From positions 62,001-126,000 of the forward strand of contig NZ_SISF01000023.1 of assembly GCF_004310285.1 (NCBI RefSeq): a stretch of 64,000 nucleotides of DNA. The letters run 5' to 3'. A program made the translations under genes and the position numbers. This document shows, in pieces, positions 57,677-64,000 of this stretch. Source of the DNA: Agrobacterium cavarae (GTDB taxonomy: Bacteria; Pseudomonadota; Alphaproteobacteria; Rhizobiales; Rhizobiaceae). The notes under the pieces were generated by a model. That model saw nothing but the letters and a program-made list of their open reading frames with translations, ran no database searches and was not told the DNA's origin. Every line of letters begins with the position of its first letter. Within the stretch, counting starts at the first letter, position 1.

Positions 57677-58576
57677 TCAGAGCTTTGCATCCACATCAGC
57701 GGCGGTGGGGATAGACGGCTGGGCACCCTCACGGGTGCAGGCCAGCGAACCGGCGACAGCGGCACGGCGCAGCGCCTTCTCGAAGTCCATTCCGGCATCG
57801 AGGCTTGCGGCGAGATAGCCGCAGAAGGTGTCGCCAGCTCCCACCGTATCGACCGGCTCGATCTTCAGGCCCATGGCCTTGAAGAGCTTGCCATTGCGAA
57901 TAGCGATCACACCGTCCGCACCGAGCGTGACGATCAGCGTCTGTCCCGTTTCCGCGTGAAGCGCGCTCAACTCCTTCTCCCGATCGGAAGAGGACAGCCC
58001 GTTCTTGCCGATCAACAACTCGAACTCGGTCTCATTGGCGATAACGATATTGGCAAGCTTGGAAAGGCGGGCCGCATCCGCGGTCAGAGGAGCCGTGTTG
58101 ATGATCGTCGTCACACGCTTGGCTTTCGCGGCCTTCAGCGACGCCTCGATCGCATCGGCCGGAATTTCAAATTGCAGCATCAGCGTATCGCCCTCGGCCA
58201 TCTCCGAGACGGCGCGCTCTGCATCCTGTGGCGAGACCGTTCCATTGGCCGCGGGAATAACCGAGATCATGTTCTCGCCACCCTCGCCAATCAGGATCAC
58301 CGCCGTTCCAGTCGGTTCGGCCACGGTCTTCAGCAGCGACAGATCGGTCCGGGCGTCACGCAGCAGCGTGAGTGCGGGGGCGGCAAAGGTGTCGTCACCA
58401 ATGGCGCCCGCCATCTTGACGTCCGCTCCTGCGCGACGTGCGGCCAGCGCCTGATTGGCGCCCTTGCCACCAGCCGCCGTGGAAAAGCTTTTGCCGGTCA
58501 CCGTCTCGCCCGGCTTCGGAAGACGGTCGGAGGTGGCGACGAGATCCATGTTGATGGAGCCGAAAACAGTAATCAT
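57677..58576 (-). CDS. rbsK: Ribokinase
   Basis: 299 residues from MITVFGSINMDLVATSD; an in-frame TTG at 58591 is possible. PfkB-family motifs: GGKGANQALAARRAGADV (signature 1) and DTVGAGDTFCGYLAASL (signature 2, with the catalytic Asp in GAGD). QFEIPADA and NTAPL also fit ribokinase. It phosphorylates ribose at O5. No ribose transporter is adjacent, so its sugar may come from nucleoside turnover (deoB and add lie 48 kb away). Kinase for another pentose cannot be excluded. Confidence 0.88.
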   Translation of the reverse strand: MITVFGSINMDLVATSDRLPKPGETVTGKSFSTAAGGKGANQALAARRAGADVKMAGAIGDDTFAAPALTLLRDARTDLSLLKTVAEPTGTAVILIGEGGENMISVIPAANGTVSPQDAERAVSEMAEGDTLMLQFEIPADAIEASLKAAKAKRVTTIINTAPLTADAARLSKLANIVIANETEFELLIGKNGLSSSDREKELSALHAETGQTLIVTLGADGVIAIRNGKLFKAMGLKIEPVDTVGAGDTFCGYLAASLDAGMDFEKALRRAAVAGSLACTREGAQPSIPTAADVDAKL

Positions 58577-58623
58577 GCGAGGCTGATCCAAAAGGCAAAG
58601 ACGTTGACAATGCCGATAGTGCT

Positions 58624-58765
58624 ACAGCATCGGCCCGAAAATCGGAATCGATTTTTGGAAAGCACGATGCGTAGATTGAAAGAAGGTAGAGCGTCCTTTG
58701 TGCGTCTAAAAAGACGCACGGCGCTCTAGCGCATCGGGATCGAAATCGGAGATCGATTTTGCAAT
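58624..58765. repeat. Two-module palindromic intergenic repeat, copy C, with partial third module
   Basis: Module 1 (58627-58670; GCATCG...CGATGC with an inner CGAAAATCG/CGATTTTTGG) and module 2 (58687-58728; TAGAGCG...GCGCTCTA around GTGCGTC/GACGCAC) match copy B almost base for base. A diverged second module 1 follows to 58765. It fills most of the gap between rbsK and rmuC. Confidence 0.75.
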
Positions 58766-58796
58766 GGCGGCGACGTTCGTTTGATTTCAGCGCCGC

Positions 58797-59993
58797 TTAC
58801 TCGTCATCCACCACGCGCAGCTTGGCAGCACCTGCGCGCGCGTCGGCAATGCGGCGCATATGCTCTACCTCCGAATGCGGGATCTCCTTGGTGCTTGTGG
58901 AAAAATCGAGGCTCTCGATCTTGTCGCCACGCGCCAGAACCTTTTCCGACGACGTCAGCATCATCTCGACATCGCGCTGCGCTTGGCCGAAATGCGTCTG
59001 CAGCTTGCGGGTACGCTCATCCAGGCGCCGCACATCGTCCATCAACAGCGCCACTTCACCCTGGATCAGGTGGGCCTGCTCCCGCATTCGTTGATCCTTC
59101 AGGACCGACTGGATAACCTGGATCGAAAGCATCAATAGCGATGGTGAAACAATCACCACCCGGGAGCGGTGAGCACGCTGCACCAGAAATTCGAAATGCT
59201 GGTGAATATCGGCGAAGATCGATTCCGACGGCACGAAGATGAAGGCGGTATCCTGCGTCTCGCCAGGAATGAGATATTTCTCCGACACATCGCGAATATG
59301 CACTTCCATGTCCCGGCGGAACCGCTGGGTCGCAGTGCGCTTGGCTTCCGGAGATTCATCCGCCTTTAGGGCATTCCAGGCTTCCAGCGGAAACTTGGCG
59401 TCGATCACCAGCACCGGCGCATTGTTCGGCATCTTGATCGTGCAGTCCGGCCGAAAGCCGTTCGAAAGTGTAGGTTGAAGCTGGTAGGTGCCGGAGGGCA
59501 GCGCATCGGCAATCAGCGCTTCCATGCGCGCCTGGCCGAAGGCGCCACGGGTCTGCTTGTTGGAAAGGATCGCCTGCAGTCCGATCACATCCTTGGCAAG
59601 ATCCTGAATATTGCCTTGCGCGGCATCGATGACGGCAAGGCGCTCCTGCAGCTTGCTGAGGTTCTCATGGGTCGAGCGGGTCTGTTCCGTCAGCGTCGTG
59701 CCGAGCCGCTGCGACATGCCATCCAATCGCTCGTTCAGCGTCTGGCTCATTTCGTTCTGGCGCGCGGAAAAGGCATCCGCCATGGCGGCGATACGGCCCT
59801 GCAACTCGGTCTGGGTCTTCAGAAGTTCGGTCAGCTCTTCCCGTGGCTGATCCGGCGCTGCCGGTTTGCGCAGAAGAAAGAGGACGGCCAGCAGCCCGGC
59901 AAAGGCCAGAAAGAAGAGGAGGGCGCCGACAGAAATGTTGAGCGTTCCGACGCTGAAAGCCGTTTGACCGAGGCTGCTGAGATCGATGTTCAT
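58797..59993 (-). CDS. rmuC: DNA recombination protein RmuC
   Basis: 398 residues from MNIDLSSLGQTAF. One N-terminal TM segment (about 17-40), a coiled coil (about 55-125, many Gln, Glu and Arg heptads), then the RmuC nuclease-like domain with GFRPDCTIKMP and VLVIDAKFPLEAW, and FIFVPSESIFADIHQH. RmuC limits inversion at short repeats. A GTAC-N7-GAAC motif resembling the alphaproteobacterial LexA site lies 30 bp upstream. Divergent from def. Confidence 0.93.
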   Translation of the reverse strand: MNIDLSSLGQTAFSVGTLNISVGALLFFLAFAGLLAVLFLLRKPAAPDQPREELTELLKTQTELQGRIAAMADAFSARQNEMSQTLNERLDGMSQRLGTTLTEQTRSTHENLSKLQERLAVIDAAQGNIQDLAKDVIGLQAILSNKQTRGAFGQARMEALIADALPSGTYQLQPTLSNGFRPDCTIKMPNNAPVLVIDAKFPLEAWNALKADESPEAKRTATQRFRRDMEVHIRDVSEKYLIPGETQDTAFIFVPSESIFADIHQHFEFLVQRAHRSRVVIVSPSLLMLSIQVIQSVLKDQRMREQAHLIQGEVALLMDDVRRLDERTRKLQTHFGQAQRDVEMMLTSSEKVLARGDKIESLDFSTSTKEIPHSEVEHMRRIADARAGAAKLRVVDDE

Positions 59994-60022
59994 AACGCAA
60001 TCTAACAGAGTTATTCTGATTC

Positions 60023-60037
60023 GTACAAAACAAGAAC
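60023..60037 (-). promoter_or_regulatory. Possible LexA-like site upstream of rmuC
   Basis: On the minus strand GTTC, 7 bp, GTAC; the alphaproteobacterial LexA box is GTTC-N7-GTTC, so one base differs. It lies 30-44 bp before rmuC, a plausible operator position. Confidence 0.3.
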
Positions 60038-60133
60038 ACGTACGCGGCAAAAATGAGTCGGCTATCCAGTATCAGCGTTGAATCGACCGTATTTTTTCAT
60101 TTCCTCGGCTGATGAGATGGGTTATGGGAAGCC

Positions 60134-60646
60134 ATGACGATCAAGCCTCTTATCATTTTGCCCGATCCGCTGCTGCGCCAGCAATCCAAGCCTGTCGAGA
60201 CGGTGGATTCGGAAATCCAGCGCCTGGCAGACGACATGCTGGAGACCATGTATGACGCGCCGGGCATCGGTCTGGCCGCGATCCAGATTGGCGTTGCGCG
60301 CCGCATGCTGGTGATCGACCTCTCGCGCGACGATGAGGAAAACAAGCCGCAGGTTTTCATCAATCCGGAAATCCTCAAAGTGTCGGACGATGTCTCGACC
60401 TATGAAGAGGGCTGCCTCTCCATCCCTGATTACTACGCCGAAGTCGAACGTCCGGCCTCTTTGACGGTTGGATATGTGGATCGCGACGGCAAGCAGCAGA
60501 CGGTCGAGGCCGATGGTCTTCTTGCCACCTGTCTGCAGCATGAAATCGACCATCTGAACGGCGTGCTCTTCATCGACCACATCTCGCGACTGAAGCGTGA
60601 CATGGTCATCAAGAAATTCACCAAGCTGGCCCGCGCCAAGGTCTGA
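60134..60646 (+). CDS. def: Peptide deformylase
   Basis: 170 residues. All three motifs: [10 protein letters not shown] (45-54), EGCLSIP (Cys94) and HEIDHLNG (His136, Glu137, His140) bind the metal. It removes the N-terminal formyl group of new proteins. AAGC precedes the ATG. First of def-fmt-truA, the usual alphaproteobacterial order. Confidence 0.97.
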   Translation: MTIKPLIILPDPLLRQQSKPVETVDSEIQRLADDMLETMYDAPGIGLAAIQIGVARRMLVIDLSRDDEENKPQVFINPEILKVSDDVSTYEEGCLSIPDYYAEVERPASLTVGYVDRDGKQQTVEADGLLATCLQHEIDHLNGVLFIDHISRLKRDMVIKKFTKLARAKV

Positions 60647-60697
60647 TCCGGCTGGCCGATTGGCCGCCCGGTACCAGCAGCAGGGCAGGGGGCAACA

Positions 60698-61630
60698 ATG
60701 GCTCTTCGCATCATATTCATGGGAACGCCGGAGTTTTCGGTCCCCACGCTGCGCGCGCTGAAAGAGGCGGGCCATCATGTCGTGGCGGTCTATACGCAGC
60801 CGCCGCGCCCAGGCGGTCGCCGCGGGCTGGATCTTCAGAAATCCCCCGTGCATCAGGCCGCAGAGCTTTTGGGCATTCCGGTTCTGACCCCGCTGAATTT
60901 CAAGGCGGACGAAGATCGACAGCAATTTGGCGCGTTCGATGCGGATGTCGCGGTGGTCGTTGCCTATGGTCTTCTACTGCCTGAGGCCATTTTGAATGGC
61001 ACACGCCTTGGCTGCTACAACGGCCATGCCTCACTTCTGCCCCGCTGGCGCGGTGCGGCCCCCATCCAGCGCGCCATCATGGCAGGCGATGCCGAAACCG
61101 GCATGATGGTGATGAAGATGGAAAAGGGGCTGGACACCGGCCCGGTGGCGCTGACCGCCCGTGTTCCCATCGATGAGAACATGACGGCCGGCGAGTTGCA
61201 TGACGCGCTGATGCTGAAAGGCGCCCGGTTGATGCGTGACGCCATGGCAAAGCTCGAGAACGACGATCTGCCGCTGACGGTGCAGGCCGAGGAGGGCGTT
61301 CTCTACGCCACCAAGATTGACAAGGCCGAGACGCGGATCGATTTCTCCCGCCCATCGCAGGACGTACACAACCACATTCGCGGGCTGGCACCCTTTCCCG
61401 GTGCGTGGTTCGAACTGGAGATCGGCGGCAAGCCGGAACGCGTCAAGGTGTTGGCAAGCGAGCGGGCCGAGGGAATGGGCGAGGCAGGCTCCGTTCTTGA
61501 CGACCAATTGATGATTGCCTGCGCCAGCGGTGCAGTGCGTCTCCTAAAGTTGCAGAAGGCGGGCGGCAAGCCGATGCTGGCCGCTGACTTCCTGCGCGGA
61601 ACGCCCGTTCCCATCGGAACGAGGCTGTAG
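60698..61630 (+). CDS. fmt: Methionyl-tRNA formyltransferase
   Basis: 310 residues. Formyl donor domain with [11 protein letters not shown] and the catalytic [15 protein letters not shown] block; the formyl-transfer Asn-x-His is NGHAS, where most family members have NVHGS or NVHAS, so Val is replaced by Gly; Asp in GLDTGP is present. C-terminal OB-like tRNA domain (about 205-310). It forms fMet-tRNA for initiation. Coupled with def and truA (3 bp gap). Confidence 0.95.
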   Translation: MALRIIFMGTPEFSVPTLRALKEAGHHVVAVYTQPPRPGGRRGLDLQKSPVHQAAELLGIPVLTPLNFKADEDRQQFGAFDADVAVVVAYGLLLPEAILNGTRLGCYNGHASLLPRWRGAAPIQRAIMAGDAETGMMVMKMEKGLDTGPVALTARVPIDENMTAGELHDALMLKGARLMRDAMAKLENDDLPLTVQAEEGVLYATKIDKAETRIDFSRPSQDVHNHIRGLAPFPGAWFELEIGGKPERVKVLASERAEGMGEAGSVLDDQLMIACASGAVRLLKLQKAGGKPMLAADFLRGTPVPIGTRL

Positions 61631-61633
61631 CCG

Positions 61634-62434
61634 ATGCCGCGTTTTCGCATGAGCGTCGAATATGACGGCACGCCCTATGTTGGCTGGCAGAGGCAGGACA
61701 ATGGCAGGTCGGTTCAGGGCGCACTCGAAGCGGCCGTCCTGTCGCTGACGGGCGAAAAGGTCGGCATTCGCGGCGCGGGCAGAACCGACTCCGGCGTGCA
61801 TGCGGTGGGTCAGGTCACCCATGTGGATCTTGCGCGCAATTGGCAGCCATATAAGCTCCGCAATGCGCTGAATGCCCATCTGGCAATGGCAGGCGACGCA
61901 GTCTCGGTGCTCGACGTGGCAGCGGTGACGGAAGATTTTGACGCCCGCTTTTCTGCGATCCGTCGCCATTATCTCTACCGCATCATCTCGCGCAAATCAC
62001 GCCTGGCGCTGGAGCACAAGCGGGCCTGGTGGGTGTCGAAAGGCCTGGACCATGAGAGAATGCATGCGGCCGCGCAGATGCTGGTTGGGCGGCATGACTT
62101 CACCACTTTCCGCTCGGTGCATTGCCAGGCCAACAGTCCCGTGCGCACGCTGGACAGGCTCGATGTGACGCGCACTGGCGACCTGATTGAGATCCGTGCA
62201 ACGGCGCAGAGCTTCCTGCATAACCAGATCCGCTCCTTCGCCGGTACGCTGAAGCTGGCAGGCGAGGGCGCCATGACGCCCGATGATGTCCGCGCTGCAC
62301 TCGAGGCGCGGGATCGTAAGGCCTGCGGCCCGGTCGCGCCGCCGGAAGGCCTTTACTTCATGCAGGTGGATTATCCCGACGTCATACCGCCGCGACAGCC
62401 GCGGACAGGTGCGGCAGAGGGCGGCGAAGTTTGA
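61634..62434 (+). CDS. truA: tRNA pseudouridine synthase A
   Basis: 266 residues. The catalytic aspartate is Asp52 in [11 protein letters not shown]; other motifs are [13 protein letters not shown] and [16 protein letters not shown]. It makes pseudouridine 38-40 in the tRNA anticodon arm. The ATG lies 3 bp after fmt. The C-terminus is extended by a short Pro/Arg/Gly-rich tail (about 255-266). Confidence 0.95.
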   Translation: MPRFRMSVEYDGTPYVGWQRQDNGRSVQGALEAAVLSLTGEKVGIRGAGRTDSGVHAVGQVTHVDLARNWQPYKLRNALNAHLAMAGDAVSVLDVAAVTEDFDARFSAIRRHYLYRIISRKSRLALEHKRAWWVSKGLDHERMHAAAQMLVGRHDFTTFRSVHCQANSPVRTLDRLDVTRTGDLIEIRATAQSFLHNQIRSFAGTLKLAGEGAMTPDDVRAALEARDRKACGPVAPPEGLYFMQVDYPDVIPPRQPRTGAAEGGEV

Positions 62435-62451
62435 CTTTCAGCCTCGGATGA

Positions 62452-63048
62452 TTAGGTCGGGTAAACGCCGAGAAAGCGCTGCAGCAGTTCCGACAGGATC
62501 ATCCCGGGTACAAGCAGGGTCATAACCAATGCCGTTACCAGGAGCGGCTGGTCGCGCACGAAAAACCGCACGATCCTCGAGAAGGTGAAGACGAGCGTCA
62601 GCAGCAGCGCAAACCAGAGGATCGCGACCAGCCCGTGCAAGGAGGGCAGGAGCAGCGCGATCAGGATCAGGACCGAATAGGCGTAGGAGAATGGCACCGA
62701 CAACCAGTTTGCTACCACGATAATCGCTTGAAACTTGCCTCTCGCTCCAAAGGCATAAAGCAGCACTCCGATCAGGATCAGCGGCACCATCCAGCAGATC
62801 GCTTCGACGATGGCGAGACGGATGAAGAAGATCGCGCCCGTATGAACGCCTTCCGGCAGTCCGGATAGATAGGCTTCATGCCACCAGTACCACGAAAGCG
62901 CCATGGAGGGCAGGCACCAGAGCGCCGCGTAGAAGGAGCGAAGCAAGCCGCGATCGCTGATATCCAAAAGCCGCAAGCCTTCCTTGTTGCCGAGAAACAG
63001 CAACCACAATCCGCGCAGATAAATGGTGACTTCACTCAGTGGCGGCAT
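62452..63048 (-). CDS. Conserved membrane protein of unknown function
   Basis: 198 residues from [14 protein letters not shown]; an in-frame ATG at 63078 would deepen the overlap with dapE. About five or six hydrophobic segments ([78 protein letters not shown]). No recognised motif. The gene overlaps the dapE stop by 17 bp and is on the same strand, so it is co-transcribed with dapE; a similar small membrane protein after dapE may be a rhizobial trait. Function unknown. Confidence 0.75.
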   Translation of the reverse strand: MPPLSEVTIYLRGLWLLFLGNKEGLRLLDISDRGLLRSFYAALWCLPSMALSWYWWHEAYLSGLPEGVHTGAIFFIRLAIVEAICWMVPLILIGVLLYAFGARGKFQAIIVVANWLSVPFSYAYSVLILIALLLPSLHGLVAILWFALLLTLVFTFSRIVRFFVRDQPLLVTALVMTLLVPGMILSELLQRFLGVYPT

Positions 63049-64000
63049 GGCCGAACCAGCGTTCGATGAAGGTTTCATAGATGCGTGTCAGCGTTTCGAG
63101 GTCCGCAACTGCTACACGCTCATCGACCATATGCATCGTTTGCCCGACGAGACCAAACTCCACTACGGGGCAATAATCCTTGATGAAGCGCGCATCGGAG
63201 GTGCCGCCGGTGGTCGAAAGCTTCGGCTCCAGACCCGTGACCTCGGCCACCGCGCCCGAAAGCGAGGAGATCAGCGCATTGTTGCGCGTCAGGAAGACAT
63301 GGCTTGGCCGATCGGCCCAGACGATCTCGTAATTGACGGGTGTCCGATCCGGACGAAGCGCGCCGTCAGCGGCAGCCGCATCCAGACGACGAATGATCTC
63401 GGCCCGCAGCGTCTCCGCCGTCCAGGTATCGTTGAAACGGATATTGAAGGACGCCGTCGCTCTGGCCGGAATGACGTTGGTTGCGGCGTTACCCGTATCA
63501 ATCGTCGTTACTTCCAGATTGGAGGGCTGGAAATTATCGGTGCCGTGGTCGAAAGGCGGGTCCATCAGCGCTTGAGTCAATTGCAGCATGCCGCGAATGG
63601 GGTTGTCGGCAAGATGCGGATAGGCAGCATGGCCTTGGACGCCATGGACGGTGATGCGGCCGGAGAGCGAACCTCGGCGGCCGATCTTGATCATGTCGCC
63701 CAGCTGGTTCGGATTGGTCGGCTCGCCGACGACGCAGGCATCCCAGCGCTCTCCCTTGGCGGCGGCCCATTCCAGAAGCTTCGAGGTGCCGTTGATCGAC
63801 GGACCTTCCTCATCGCCGGTAATCAGGAAGGATACCGAGCCTTGCGGCTTTCCATGCTTTTCGATGTGACGGGCAATCGCTGCGACGAAGCAGGCGATAC
63901 CGCCCTTCATGTCGACAGCGCCGCGACCATACATCTCGCCGCCGGCAATCTCAGCGGCAAAGGGCGGATGGCTCCAGGACGCTTCGTCGCCCACCGGTAC
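63032..64000 (-). CDS. dapE: Succinyl-diaminopimelate desuccinylase (5' end outside window)
   Basis: The frame is open to the right edge; the visible part starts at [14 protein letters not shown], which is internal to DapE, so the N-terminus lies beyond 64000. M20 peptidase motifs are present: [14 protein letters not shown] (bridging Asp ligand and the Asp/Lys segment), [13 protein letters not shown] (catalytic Glu and metal Glu), GVQGHAAYP (lid domain His) and [19 protein letters not shown] and TMHMVDERV (metal His). It releases succinate from N-succinyl-LL-diaminopimelate in lysine and peptidoglycan synthesis. Confidence 0.94.
   Translation of the reverse strand, partial: VPVGDEASWSHPPFAAEIAGGEMYGRGAVDMKGGIACFVAAIARHIEKHGKPQGSVSFLITGDEEGPSINGTSKLLEWAAAKGERWDACVVGEPTNPNQLGDMIKIGRRGSLSGRITVHGVQGHAAYPHLADNPIRGMLQLTQALMDPPFDHGTDNFQPSNLEVTTIDTGNAATNVIPARATASFNIRFNDTWTAETLRAEIIRRLDAAAADGALRPDRTPVNYEIVWADRPSHVFLTRNNALISSLSGAVAEVTGLEPKLSTTGGTSDARFIKDYCPVVEFGLVGQTMHMVDERVAVADLETLTRIYETFIERWFGHAATE

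Overview
The window is a 64-kb stretch of alphaproteobacterial core chromosome, almost certainly from a Rhizobiaceae genome (Agrobacterium/Rhizobium/Neorhizobium type). This rests on protein character and gene order: dnaA-rpsT-crotonase-mutM | ubiE-ubiB; rph-rdgB-hemW | hrcA-grpE; lptC-lptA-lptB-rpoN-hpf-ptsN; mutS-glnD-murJ-trpS; fur/mur-olsA-miaB-phoH-ybeY-corC-lnt-praR-metK. Supporting signs are both ornithine-lipid synthesis genes (olsB, olsA), a PraR/PhrR-type regulator beside lnt, a Fur/Mur-type regulator, and dispersed palindromic intergenic repeats of a rhizobial kind. Coding density is high. I see no rRNA, tRNA, CRISPR array, transposase, integrase or prophage gene.

Layout. 1-1161: the end of a Tad-pilus cluster (two TadE-like minor pseudopilins, the first cut by the left edge). 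1313-2632: a lone MHS-type MFS transporter. 2915-8047: a bo3-type quinol oxidase operon (cyoABCD) plus its SURF1 assembly factor. 8129-11071: nucleoside and base salvage (deoB, add, upp). 11353-18466: dnaA, rpsT, a crotonase, mutM on the minus strand, then ubiE-ubiB on the plus strand. The dnaA-rpsT gap is the largest non-coding stretch and holds several structured elements. 18512-21109: hemW, rdgB, rph on the minus strand. 21275-23164: hrcA-grpE heat-shock genes. 23376-28532: lptC-lptA-lptB-rpoN-hpf-ptsN on the minus strand, joining LPS export, sigma-54 and the nitrogen PTS. 28779-34180: sppA-like protease, ihfB, lapA-like, two RNA methyltransferases, lspA, olsB. 34299-43089: mutS, glnD, murJ, a VOC protein, trpS. 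43262-51470: universal stress protein, Nfu, tsaB, rimI, fur/mur, olsA, miaB, phoH, ybeY, corC. 51761-56200: lnt, praR, metK, trmB. 56203-60646: DeoR regulator, nudK, ribokinase, rmuC, def. 60698-64000: fmt, truA, an unknown membrane protein and dapE, the last cut by the right edge.

How the genes work together. Many make small co-translated units with ATGA, GTGA or TAATG overlaps (cyoC/cyoD, deoB/add, rdgB/hemW, RlmI-like/TrmH-like/lspA, murJ/VOC, ybeY/corC). Themes are envelope building (LptABC, MurJ, Lnt, LspA, OlsA/B), translation quality (Def, Fmt, TruA, MiaB, TsaB, RimI, TrmB, TrpS, HPF), respiration and quinone (Cyo, SURF1, UbiE/B) and nitrogen control (RpoN, PtsN, GlnD).

I found no convincing undescribed multi-gene system. 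The parts worth a second look are non-coding: the 770-870 bp dnaA upstream region with a minus-strand terminator and nested palindromes (possible small RNA or dnaA leader), a 10-bp phased repeat cluster between a DeoR regulator and nudK, modular palindromic repeats in three gaps, and several perfect hairpins at operon joints. Start codons were chosen from ribosome binding sites and family N-termini; where uncertain this is stated.
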